A stretch of DNA of 64,000 nucleotides from the NCBI RefSeq assembly GCF_016859285.1, contig NC_053413.1, positions 13,102,001 to 13,166,000 of the forward strand, in the 5' to 3' direction. Shown one piece after another: positions 11,820 through 22,841 of this stretch (positions are counted from its first letter, which is position 1; each line of letters opens with the position of its first letter). The notes under the pieces are model-generated. The model did no database searches. It had not been told where the DNA came from and was given only the letters and a program-made list of their open reading frames with translations. The position numbers were made by a program, and so were the translations under genes. The stretch is from Xiphias gladius (taxonomy: Eukaryota > Chordata > Actinopteri > Istiophoriformes > Xiphiidae).

Positions 11820-14202
11820 GGATGCATTTCGGGTACAGGTGGAGTTCCCAGTCAGGTAGTCGCAGGCAGAGGGCCTATTCTGTAGGTTTGGGCAGAAGGC
11901 GCTCCAGTAAAGACAGCGAAGATATCGAGGACACCTGGAACTCCACAGGTATAAAGACTGAATGATATCACCACCCATTTCTGTTGCCAAGACTGTAGGT
12001 CATCAACAATCTTTGTATCTCTCAGACAGAAATGACACTCCTGCCTCACCCTGTAGCCTAACATCCTGGGACTCTAGTAAGTATTGCTGTCAACTCGCTC
12101 AGTTAAAACGCTCTAGTGTCAGTGTAGTCCCAAGGTTAGAGGCGTCTGACCAGAAAGCCAGTTCAAAACTCAAAGTGAGTCTGAATGGAAGGAAAAAAGA
12201 ACTACTCTCCCCTGACACATCAGTATCCCCTGAAGTAGTTCTTAAAGGATCAATTCATCCAAATTACAAAAAAACCGAACATATTTTCTCCCTTACCTCT
12301 AGTGGTGTCCAGCCATACTGATAGGTTTGATTTATTTACCCAGGTTTGGAGAGAGCAGACTCAAAGAATTCTGCCTCCACCACAATACAGTGGAGGTGTA
12401 CTGGGGTGGAGAATTTGGTTTGTGGTGCTCACAGCATTGAAAAATTACTTTTAAAAAACTTCAATAGCAATATTTCTTTCCAAAAACATTCACATTTTCT
12501 CTAAATAATCCTCAAAACACACTGTAAGACATTTTTAAAAGGAATTGTGTCTTCATTAGAAAGTAGTTCTACTGAAAACTGAATGATCTGTGACAAAAAT
12601 ATTTTGTTTTTGTTTTCTTTTTTTGTAATTTGGGTGAACTGAGCCTTTAAACCTGGTCAGGAAACATCACTTTATAACTGTACTGATGGAACAATACTGT
12701 TTAAAGTTTTATTCCATGCTGCTGTCTCAGGTGTGGGGGGTAGTGCCTACTCTGCTACAGTCCCAGCAATAGCAGGCACCTCGTGCACTCGTTCACAGCG
12801 ATCTATAGAGAGCAAATCAATGGAGAGCTTCTTTGGCACCAGGTAAGGAAAACTTTCACATTAAATTATAATTGTAGTGAAACATTACTTGTGAATTTTT
12901 CATTAAACTATGAAGGGGATCAACAAAAAATGTTAATGCTTAGCAGAAATTGACTATTTATAGATTTTATAGACTGTTCTGCTTGACATGTATTTATTTT
13001 AGCAGTTTTTTGAGTGGTGCACCTGCAATTATGGCACAGATGTTTTGGTCTCTTTGAAGGCCTACAACTATAGTGCCACACCCCCTAAGTAGTATTGTTT
13101 GTGCTCAAGTTACTTCAGACTTTAAGTTCTGTTCTAAGATGGGTGTATATTTTGTCTACATCAAAATGTATAGATATATTCAAACGCAAAAAAAAAAAAC
13201 CCACCTCTTTTTATATATTCCAGGTTCCCACTGGGCAGACTCAGGTCCTCTATTTCATCAGGAAAGCAGATTCCTCTTAAGTCCCACTGTTTGTCTGCAG
13301 AGACTGAGAAACAACCTGAAACTGAAGCCCCAGACTACCTGCCCCTGGTGAGCTGTGCAAACCAAGACAATATATGCACTCCTCTACGCACAAGCTTACA
13401 AACACATTTATTAATTCAAGTCTATATGGTGTCCAATTAGGTGCGTTTGCAGTTGGCATCAGGTGCTTTTCTTCTGACGGAGATCTACTCCGAGTGTGTC
13501 CAGATCCCCCTGGACCGCCTAAAAAGGGCTTCACCCTACAGCCTCCACCGCCGCAGCCTCAGCCCACCTTTCCGTTGCATATCTCCCAGTGCTCCTTCTT
13601 TATCCACCTCTGCCAAGCCTCCAGGTGCTCCCTCTAGTCACCATGTTACCTTTTCTCCTTCTTCCTGCCTCCTCGCCAAACCATCTGCACCTCCTTTCCA
13701 CCACACTCCAGATGACACTCCCCTGATGCTGGAGCCAAGGCTTCGCCGAAGACACCTGTCTGATCGAGACCCTGTCACCTCACCCCCTGACCTCCCCAGC
13801 TCCGAGGAGGGCTCCCTGGAGCTATCTGTTGGCCTCTCCCAGAGCCAGAGCCACGGCCAGGCGGATAGTGGTCGCGGATCAGAGACAGATGTCTGCGAGG
13901 GCTCTTCAGTAGAACCAGCTGACCCCCAGGGGGGCTGCCAGTTGGCTCAAGAGGACCTGGAGGGCTCGAGTTGGGCCACAGCTGTGGCTTTAGCCTGGCT
14001 CGAGCATCGCTGTGCTGGCTACTTCATGGAGTGGGAGCTGGTGGCAGCAAAAGCAGACTTCTGGCTGCGCTGTCAGGAGCTGCCCGAGGGAGTGGACCTG
14101 GCAGGGCTGAAGGGAGCTGCCAGACAGCTGTTCCTGCTGCTGCGCCACTGGGACGAGAACATCAAACTAAACATGCTGTGTTATAACCCCAATAACATGT
14201 GA
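2363..14202 (+). CDS. vwa5b2: VWA5B2: VIT/von Willebrand factor A domain protein 5B2 (21 coding exons)
   Basis: Exons read by eye: 2363-2501, 3533-3748, 4582-4807, 4938-5095, 5454-5585, 5686-5810, 5924-6100, 6199-6309, 6972-7174, 8212-8326, 9024-9209, 9298-9514, 9600-9937, 10249-10486, 10575-10919, 11034-11171, 11820-11948, 12026-12076, 12731-12842, 13224-13347, 13441-14202. All phases join into 1,413 residues. The N-terminal part (about 1-330) is VIT-like. A VWA domain (about 370-540) has an intact MIDAS: DRSGS at 377-381, T448 and D475. A Ser/Pro-rich central region holds a Gly/Glu tract near 924-945, and the conserved C-terminus contains WATAVALAWLEHRCA. That motif, SSYIQEQYVLT and DSGRGSET match VWA5B2 rather than VWA5B1 as I remember them. 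The start MVGL matches human MPGL; an in-frame ATG at 2306 would add 19 residues. The molecular function of the family is poorly known. Family certain, paralogue likely. Confidence 0.92.
8467..8953 (+). mobile_element. hAT-type MITE in vwa5b2 intron 10
   Basis: It begins CAGTGGTGAAAAGT and ends TTTTTCCACCATTG, an inverted pair. The flanking octamers GGCATTAG and GCCACTAG agree at six of eight positions, as expected for an aged 8-bp hAT target duplication. The interior (for example TATATAAAGTAGTTAAAACTAG) matches a widespread fish MITE that I recall. There is no coding capacity. Two partial copies lie near 29.9-30.1 kb and 32.9-33.1 kb. Confidence 0.75.
11781..11817. repeat. (TG)n microsatellite forming the acceptor of vwa5b2 exon 17
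   Basis: About 18 TG units run directly into TAG|G, the acceptor of the exon that starts at 11820. The repeat replaces the usual pyrimidine tract, although CTTTGCTCTT lies just upstream of it. Confidence 0.95.
12246..12646. mobile_element. TTAA-flanked MITE (piggyBac/Kolobok-like) in vwa5b2 intron 18
   Basis: A 401-bp element lies between TTAA at 12242-12245 and TTAA at 12647-12650. Its ends are near-perfect inverted repeats of about 28 bp: AGGATCAATTCATCC on the left, and the reverse complement of the right end reads AGGCTCAGTTCACCC. Both continue into AAATTACAAAAA. It has no coding capacity. A TTAA duplication is typical of piggyBac and some Kolobok elements; which family mobilised it cannot be read from the sequence. 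Confidence 0.85.
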
Positions 14203-14681
14203 GACAATCATCGCTGAGGAAACTGAGCCAGATCTGTTGATTTGCATACTCGACCTGTTACCTATGACTGTGACTCTAAAGAAGCAATGCCTTTACATGG
14301 AAAAGTAATTCCTGTATTTTATCTGCAGGGTCAACTAATACGATAACCCAGTGCCAAGTTCATTCTAATATTAAGTTGCACATGATGTAAGAATTTACTG
14401 ATGTAAGAATTTATAATAATGTGACAAGACTACCCTTTACATGACATCGACCAAGTGGCCTTTTGTCATAAATATGCTTTATGCAATCACAAGAATGCCT
14501 TGACTACCTGAATGGGCTTTTTGTAGTCTACGTTTTAGCTTCCTGTTAGTACAATGTTATTACTTTGCCAAATGTATAATCACAATCAGTCAGTGTCAGA
14601 TGGGATTGATTTTGATTATTGGGATGATTATTTGATAAACTAATGAAAGATTACTTTAAATAATTAACTTATTGTTGGGAA

Positions 14682-14687
14682 AATAAA
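14682..14687 (+). terminator. vwa5b2: Candidate poly(A) signal of vwa5b2
   Basis: An AATAAA lies about 480 bases after the TGA at 14200-14202, the first canonical hexamer seen downstream. The implied 3' UTR is AT-rich without other features. Between it and the alg3 poly(A) signal (about 760 bases) I see nothing but short chance open frames. Confidence 0.6.
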
Positions 14688-15447
14688 AAAAAACATGCTG
14701 GAATCTCCCTGTTTGTTGTAATGTGTAACAAAACCACGTTCAGAAAGAAGAAACAATTCGTATCAAGGTTTAGTGGCATCTCTTTTTAATATAAAATGTT
14801 ACAATTTTGCTGTTTCAGTCTACTGCATATTTTCCACATTCAACCTGCTTATGGGCCGATGAATGTAGAGAGCCAGCCACAACAAAGGATGAATCGATTA
14901 TGTAACAAATCCGACAAAGAAATAGCTGTGATTGTGTATTGTTTAGTTTTACAAATTTGTGTAAACTTGTATAACTACTGGAAGAGAGTTTTGGCCTTGT
15001 ACTGGAGAATACTGACACGCAGAAGCCTATGCCTGATTTGCAACTAATTTAAAGCTTTGCACTAAGTTAATATAAAGCCTTCTTAATACAACTGACAAGA
15101 CTTTGGATAACATCAGAATATCAGACAAGAAGTAATAATTAGGCCAGATGAATTATAAGCAGACTGTAGTTGTAACATAATAAGTAGAAATATAGCCTAT
15201 CTAATAAATTCTTTCCACGCAGAATAACATTCGCAATTTCCTCCTAGCACTTTACTCCACTCCTCCTATAATGAATCTGAAAATGAAACCTGAGAATCCA
15301 TATTTTCTTCCTCTTTTCATCTCTGCAACTGCAAGGAACGACTACATCCCATTTCATTATGTAGGTATCTGTCTGCAGACTGCACCCACATGTTCGCTTC
15401 CTTCACTTTTAGCAGTGAGCTGAGATGAGAAGCATCAAATGGCTCCT

Positions 15448-15453
15448 TTTATT
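15448..15453 (-). terminator. alg3: Candidate poly(A) signal of alg3
   Basis: TTTATT on the + strand is AATAAA on the alg3 strand, 135 bases past the alg3 stop codon. It makes the two genes converge with roughly 0.8 kb between transcript ends. Confidence 0.5.
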
Positions 15454-15587
15454 CACGTATAAACAGTCTACCCCAGTGACCTCCCTCTGCACCAGTGTTG
15501 TGAGGATCAAAAAGAGGAATTGGAGGATGGAGGCTGTTTAGCAGCTGATTAGACTGAATACGACGTCCGGTCCGATCAGGCTGTTGC

Positions 15588-18500
15588 TCACTGGCGTTTG
15601 TCCTTGACAGGTGTATGTTGTTGTGTTTCTGCTGGGGCTGAAGGCAGGGGCGGAGCCAGCCACAGACACAGAAGGATGATGAGGTGGCAGACGTGGAGGG
15701 CGCCTGAGCTGCTGTTAGTGGAGGGGTAGGTGTTCCACGAGAGCTCGATCAGACCCAGGATCAAGACCCTGGACGCAAGGATAAAACATTATAGCATTAA
15801 CATGTGAATTGAGTGTTTGGTGACTGTTTAAAACTTGTCGTAAGTGGAACTTGTGCTTTTGTGTTTAGCTTTCCTCTTACCTGAGCAGGTGGGCCATCTT
15901 CTTGACTCCTCCACTCCAAAGCAGGTAAGGCAGCGTGTGGAAGTACCAGACGTAGAACTGGTAGTGCAACGAACGACTGAAGCACATGCCAATGAAGTTA
16001 GAGGTGAACAGAATCAGAGCTATCTGTGCTTGTCTGTTAAGGTCTGACATGAAAGCCAGTGAATAGCAGGAATATCACTCATTTATGCTCGGAACAATAT
16101 CATGCACACATGTTTGACAGCTAGTAATGTGTTGCTGATAATCCTATTGTATCCTTTAAGGAACAATATTCTACAGATAGGAATATATTCAAATGGAACA
16201 GAAGGATATGATCCACAGTTTTCTCCTGAGGAGGGATTTTCCTCTTGCCAGGCTCCTTGAGGAGTTCGAAGATGCTTTCTCCTGGTCTGAGAAGACAGAA
16301 AGAAGGCAGGGGGTTTTCACAAAAAAAGTTTTATTAATTCCACCTTAATGACTAAAACGTAAACAATGTAGCACATGTTAACACCATCCTTAATTGTAGG
16401 AAGTCTTATTTGTTAAACCTGCTATTAATGACAAGTATAAATGTGTCTGGAATCTATTTTTGATTAAACACTTAACTTGCTGAGTGGACGGTTAAAATGC
16501 AGATACAGTATAAATCAATTTTTCTGCTTTCTTTGATAACTTTGATAACCTGTTTAAATAAATGTCACATCCACTATGGAGTTATATATTGCTGAGATCT
16601 GTTTGCATCTCTTCGTGATAGCCTGTTGCATTGTCTGCAGTCATAATGACATGCTGTTTAGGAGTCAATACGGTTGCAACCAAAACACCGCTGTCAATAC
16701 ATAAACAGGAAGCTTTAGCTGATTATACATATACATACAACCATCACACTTCTTCTAAATATCTGGAAACCCTGTATCAGGGTACATGGCATCAAATACT
16801 GACTAAGCCAACTCCTGTAGTGTCGAAGGAACTAAACTGGCATAATTTTAACCCTGATTCATTCCAGCTCATCTCTAACTATGATGCCAACAGAGATTTT
16901 GGCACAGTGAAAGTCTGCATCACCTTCTCCACCGGCGGAAAGCAAAGAGCAGCAGGGTGAGCAGGTGGGCAGCCAGCAGGAGTAAGTGAAAGTAGCGATT
17001 CAAGAAGAGCCATTCTGGCAGGAAGCGCCAGTTGACCGTCCACTTGAACATGAACTGACGGCCAAGATCAAAAGCCCGGCTCACATAACCAATGGGATTC
17101 TCCAGGAGGAAAGGGAGGCCCAGCAAAAGCTGTGATATCAAGACAGATTAATTTAGAAAATGATGTTGGTAACATTAAACAATGAAATATATTTATGTGT
17201 GCTAGCAAAATGGTGCTTAATTTTTTTGTTATAGGGAATATTTACCTGTATGCCCGCGCACAGACAAAGTTTCGGGATTGTCCTGATTAGACCAAACTCA
17301 GACAGGAGGAGGAAAAGTAGCCCAGGGGCAAAAAGAAGCACATTCATTTTCACAGACACTGCTAAACTGTCAGAAAGAGAGGAAGATTGAGTTGTAATTT
17401 CATAAATTTCATCAACGCATTGCAAAAATTCACAATTATACTGTATAAAGATTGCGAAGAAACAGGTGACATCTGTACACATATTTCTCTCGATTAACAG
17501 AGGAGACATTACATTAGAAGCTGCATTAAGGAGTCCACACTTGCCTGTAGAGGCCACAGCCCAGGGTCCAGTATCCATCCATGAAGAGGTTGACAGCTGC
17601 AAACAGCAGCATCATGGCCACTGGGTCATTGAAGAGACGCAGCACAAAGATGGAGTGGATCCGATAGGAGCCACAACACACAAAGAAGAACACATAAGGA
17701 GGAACCTGGAAAAATTAATGAGAACGGACACAATATTATCATAAAGAGTACAGAGATAAAGAGTGCAGTCTCACACAAAGCCACACAAAGCTACATGAGC
17801 ATGAATAACAAAATACTTCAACTTAGTGGTGTATTGCGGCAAAACATCAAATTGTTTTATGATAAATCAAGGCTTCTGTAACACAACCACAGACTGACCT
17901 TCTTAGTGCGGTAGTATATCCTGAAAACGAGCAGCAGCGTGATGAGGTAGAAACCAGCAAAAATGTACTGGCCCAGACGGATGTTCAACCCGTGGCTGGT
18001 GATGTAGTATAGAGCTGTGAAGACGTAGACAAAACCAGCAGGGTACCTGCAACAACAAGGTGCTAATTTATCCCAGAGTCCTTCACCCAAAATTACATCT
18101 AACGAACTGGAAGGAGAGACCCACAGCACTGTTGACCTTTGAAACTTACACCAAGGGGCCTGTGTCTCCTTTAAGCTGGGTGTAGTCGTAGGTGCCATTG
18201 ATGACGCCCTCCACTTCATCCATGTAAGCTTTCCAGTCTATCTCAGTGTCTGCAAGGAAATAAATTAGTGATCATGATTGATTAGGAAGATTACCAAATT
18301 ATTAAATGATCACTATTATAATTTCAATACCTTTGTCTACGCTTTTTTAAAACTATGACAAAAGCCAACCACAACTTCTCTGGACCAAAAGCGGTGTCCT
18401 ATAATTGATTATTTATCAACCAAAAACCCCAAACTCTCACATTTTGATGTGAAGCTTGTAAAAAAAGCAACTTTTTGCATTTGTGAAGCTTTAACCCAGC

Positions 18501-19506
18501 AATGTTAGGTATCTACTAAATAAATTATAAAAATTATTCATCACCAGCATTTGCTTCGGTGCGTCAATCTACTGTTATAGCACTAACTGTTTCAGCAAGA
18601 CAATGCACAAGCATGCACTCTATTGCCGAAAAGGTTAATCGATTAATTGTTTACTCAAGTCAACAGAAATGTAATTGCTGACAATCTTGAGTTATCATGC
18701 AAAAAATGTCAAACATTAACTGGCTCCTGCTTCTCAGCTGTGAATATTTGCTAGTTTTCTTTGTTTTATATTATTGTAAATTGAATAGCTTTGGGTTTTG
18801 GACTGTGGGTAGGAAAAAACCAAGAAAAATAAAGACCTCACATGGGCTTTGGAAAATTGTGATGGTCTTTTTTTCACTATTTTCTGTCACTTGATAGAAT
18901 AAACAATAATTTGATTAATTAAAAGCGGAATAGAAAGGTTCACTGATAATTAATTAGTTAGTGATAATTATTGTTGCAGCGTTTATTAAACAAGGAGGTG
19001 GACTTGTCAAAATAAACAGAGATATAGATGGCAAACTAATGCTTAAATATTTGGATTACGTTATCAGTGAGCAGTTATTAACATGCCTCTAGAAGTTTAC
19101 TGTCTTTAAAAATCAAATCGTAACCTGCAGTTGCTGAAAACAATGAATGCCATTTATCACTGGGATGGATCAGACGATTGTATGTGGCCATGCAAGGACA
19201 GTAAATTCCCTTTGACAGGTGGCACGTTAAGTTAGTGTTTGCTAACGCTAGCCATTTAGCGTTCAGCTACGTTCAGAAAAACGACAAAACACCGTAGCAT
19301 GCTAACTAGCCGCGCAGCTACTTACATGCTACTTTTTGTATGACCCACACATTGATCCCGATCTCCAGGAACCACAAGACAGAAATGACCAGTAGCGTGT
19401 ATTCCGTCTTGAACAGGACCAAATGTTTGTCCTGCCACAGGGAGTGAAGCTTCCCCCACAGAGGGGACGGGGAACCGGGAGACTTTCTCCGCACACCTCC
19501 TGCCAT
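15588..19506 (-). CDS. alg3: ALG3: dolichyl-P-Man:Man5GlcNAc2-PP-dolichol alpha-1,3-mannosyltransferase (9 exons)
   Basis: ALG3 is a multi-pass ER membrane enzyme that adds the first dolichol-phosphate-mannose-dependent mannose to the lumenal N-glycan precursor. Exons in transcript order: 19506-19326, 18249-18150, 18046-17899, 17705-17545, 17366-17246, 17129-16924, 16286-16217, 16023-15881, 15768-15588. Phases sum to 436 residues (human 438). Recognisable conserved stretches are [83 protein letters not shown] and [13 protein letters not shown]. The ATG at 19506 has a good context and matches the human start, although an in-frame ATG at 19587 exists. Exon 4 ends with a GC donor. The exon 7/8 junction is uncertain: the only phase-compatible pair I found uses a weak GTGGAT donor. 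The gene is head-to-head with the MUL1-type gene. Confidence 0.95.
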
Positions 19507-19658
19507 CTCGGCGGCTTGCAGGCGACGTGGAGAGAGTCCGCATGTGGCATGCGCCGACTTCGGCACGTGACGCAACGTTTTCCTCACCTACATCACGTGA
19601 CATTGACAACACCATGCAACTGAATATGTCAAGTGGAGACATTTCTTTTCTCTGACAG
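19507..19658. promoter_or_regulatory. Bidirectional promoter between alg3 and the MUL1-type gene
   Basis: Only about 150 bases separate the alg3 start codon from a GACAG|GTAAAA donor at 19659, which would end a non-coding first exon of the + strand gene. The interval is CpG-containing and carries two CACGTG boxes (19564-19569 and 19594-19599). The second sits in ATCACGTGACAT, and the first continues into GACGCAAC. E-boxes of this form bind USF/MiT-family factors. Shared promoter use is inferred from the geometry. Confidence 0.6.
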
Positions 19659-20263
19659 GTAAAAAAATATATGTATTATTCACCGTACTTGCACCTGCTC
19701 ATTAAGATATTTATACCGTTATACATTAATTACTGTTGCTCATATGGTTAGCTAACGTTAGGTTTAAAAAAAAAAAAACGTTTAGAGGTCACTGCCGGGC
19801 TGTCCCAGCAACGTTAGCTGGCTAGCAGCTAACATTAGCTCGCCGTGATTTTAAAGAAAATAATCTCAATTAAATTGAAATGAAAATAATGAAAATGGAC
19901 TGTTTTAAATGTGTTGTTTTACTGAATTTAAATTGGGTTGATAATGACCAGATGGAAGCATTATGAACTCACGTCAGTGCATTAAGCACAGCAACATGCA
20001 CGTTTTTGTTATCAAAAATCAAACGAAGGATACTTCTGTTCCTCATTATTGCAAAAGAGGGTAATGCAGAGTTTATGGCACTGAATCAATATATTGCAAG
20101 AGGCTGTATCACAATATACTGTATTACTTGCTCCACACTTACCTCAGATCAGTCAATACTTAATTCCACACCCACTGCAAACTGTGACAGTTTATTGACG
20201 TTCTTGCATGTCATGTGTTTGTGCAGGTCTGCTCCTAAGGCAGTGACAGGAGACCCAGAAGCA

Positions 20264-22311
20264 ATGGATGGATTTCCTGTGAGGATTACAGAGGCAGTGT
20301 GTCTTGGGACCAGCCTTGCCCTCTCAGGCATTTGCTACTATCTGTACAGGAAGAGCCGGTCAACAGTAGATAAACTTGATGTTAGTTGTGGATCCTATGT
20401 ACAACAGAATTTTAGATAACTTTGTATTTTGCAAATTTATACTTTTCTTTGCTTCTCTGCCATTGTTTCTGAAATGTGCTTACACAGGAGGCAAATCTTC
20501 TAGGCCAGTTGTTTCCAACTTGGACTTTTGGCTGAAGCAGTGTTTACTTGCAGCTGCTCATCACAAAGTGCATAGAGTATTTTTCATTTTTATTTTTAGA
20601 GGACTGAAGAAGTAGACTATGCAAAAAGTCAAAGGAAAAATGCAAAAACTGGAGAAAAGTTAAAAAAAAAAAGAAAATTGATGAATTTTGTGTGACAGAA
20701 ACCTGTCTACTACAGTATGTATATTGCATACACAAACAGTGTGTGTCTTGTGTTGTCAGGATGCTCCACATTTCACCATAGATGGGAAACTCAAAGACAT
20801 TTTGAAAGTAACTCCAGGAGCGTGTCTACAGTATGCTGTCATTGAAGGTAATCGGGGTTCCACTGTTTCTGATACAGACAAGATTTGATCCATTTTTGCC
20901 CACTTAAAGATGTGTATATATTCTAATTTTATTCTCTTATATGTGTGTATGCTTGTATATGTAGGTGCTGTCCAACCAGTAGGCGAGCCTCTTACGAGTA
21001 ACTTCCAAAAAGAATCTGTTGGAGTATTGCAGAAATTTATGTTGAGAGAACACAGGCTGGTGTGGAATGGCCTTTCAAGCACTTGGTGAGCACTATATCA
21101 AAACAGTGCAGAATTATGATCCAATGATGACTCTCATGATCACTTTTTTTTTAAATAATTCTAGATCATTTTCATATCCACACAACTTTATTATTGTAAT
21201 TGCTAACAGCTTTCAGATTCCACGACCCAGATTGTAATGCAGGGTTTCTGTTAGCCCAGTCTCAGATTATTAAAAAGATATCACTTAATTTACTGAGACT
21301 TATGTATACTACATGATGCAATCAGGCATCCCCAGAATTCCAGTTCATTTGATCTTTAGTCTCTATCATTTGTGTTGACTAAAAAGACCCATTGTTCCTC
21401 CCTCTACCTGCTGCAGGACAGACAGTGAGCGAGTCATGCACCAAAGAGTGAATGCAGTGCCCTTTGTGTTAGTGGGATCAGATGAGACCGCAGTCAAAGT
21501 CCTGTGCCCTCTGCAGGCCTCGGGAGTGCATATGGAGATTACCCACGAGAAGTTTCACCAGGTTAACTATGGCTTGGGTGACATCGTAGGACAATACCTC
21601 AGTGGGGAGAAGCTTAAAGGGCAACTGGAGACTGAGGAAATGCTCAAAGTCAGTTGTTAGATAAAATACTAACATTGTTAACTTCTATAAGTCAGTAATG
21701 AATTCATAGTCAATTAAGAAAGATTTTTTTTGCTAACCACTAGGACAATATTTGTCTTAATGATACATTGCGCAAATATTTCCATCTTTTCCCAGGTGGG
21801 TGCAACTCTCACAGGTGTAGGTGAGTTGATACTGGACACAGATGGCACCCTGAATCTTCGACCCCCTTCTAATAGTGCACAGTACTTCTTGAGCATCATG
21901 GACTTTGACACCCTGCGACGAGATCAAGAGAATGTGGTTGTTTGGTGGAAGGCGCTAGCCATTGCCTCCGCTTTGGCCGGGGCAGTGGTCCTCCTCTGGG
22001 TCGGTCGACGCTACTACTACCACCTAAAAGATCGGTGGGAGCGGGAGCAGGAGAGAAGGGAATTTGAGAGACTGCAGGCTGAAGCCCCAAGAGCGCGTGC
22101 TGCTGTAGCGGGCCCTGAGGCCCTTCAAGAGGTAGTCGAGGATCAAATAGAGAATGCATGTGTGATTTGCCTCTGTCGGCCACGTAACTGTATTCTCCTG
22201 GACTGTGGGCACGTGTGCTGTTGCCACAGCTGCTACCAGGCCCTTCCACAGCGCCGATGTCCCATTTGTAGGCAGAACATCAGCAGAGTTGTGCCGCTCT
22301 ACCACGTCTGA
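20264..22311 (+). CDS. mul1: MUL1-type mitochondrial outer-membrane RING E3 ubiquitin/SUMO ligase (5 coding exons)
   Basis: Exons 20264-20380, 20760-20847, 20965-21085, 21417-21648 and 21796-22311 join in phase to 357 residues (human MUL1 352). The layout is that of the family: an N-terminal membrane segment (about 8-28), an intermembrane-space BAM/GIDE domain (YAVIEG, EHRLVWNG, HQRVNAVPF, VGATLTGVGELILD), a second membrane segment (about 235-256), a charged linker and a C-terminal C3HC4 RING (C308 to C344: CVIC, CGHVC, CPIC) ending VVPLYHV. MUL1 ubiquitinates or SUMOylates mitofusin, DRP1 and AKT and affects mitochondrial shape and innate signalling. The 5' UTR probably continues from an acceptor at 20227 to a first exon ending at 19658. 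It could be a paralogue of the 1p36 MUL1 rather than its orthologue; naming within fish is uncertain. Confidence 0.94.
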
Positions 22312-22841
22312 GGCACCTGTGTGACCATATGACCTCAGTGGAACTTAACCACCGTACAAACTGTACCAGCTTTGCACCTAAAAGGTCTAAACTGCTGCAC
22401 TTAAACCTAAAAAGGGCAAAAATAACTCTTTGAAAATCCCATTGCTAACAAGAATATAGATTTTCTTTTAAGAACATACTGTATGTATTGATAAAATGTG
22501 AATTATAAGGATACTGAGCAAAGGCTTGGTTCACTACAGAGTTTCAGTGAGGTACTTTTATCTGGAATTGTTAGAAATACAGGAAAATGAAGTAATTAGG
22601 AAAACGATGTATATTTATGCAATAGAATTGTTTATTTTCCTACATGTTTTTTATGTGCCTTAATCTGGTAATTTATATGGCTGAGGCTGTCTCAGAGTGA
22701 TTGTATTGTATGTATCTGAATAACTTCAGGCTGTAATGAGGAGCTAAGCTTTTGTTTCAGCCAATTTCAGTTACCTATTTCAGTTAGAGGAAGTTACTGG
22801 AACAAGATACATCTAGTGCCAAGACAAAGCTTTTGTGTTAA

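Noticed and set aside
14796..15047. 83-codon + strand frame between vwa5b2 and alg3
   Set aside because: It lies after the vwa5b2 poly(A) signal, is AT-rich, and has no domain or conserved start context.
16631..16960. 109-codon + strand frame
   Set aside because: It lies in an alg3 intron and antisense to exon 6 and has no recognisable content.
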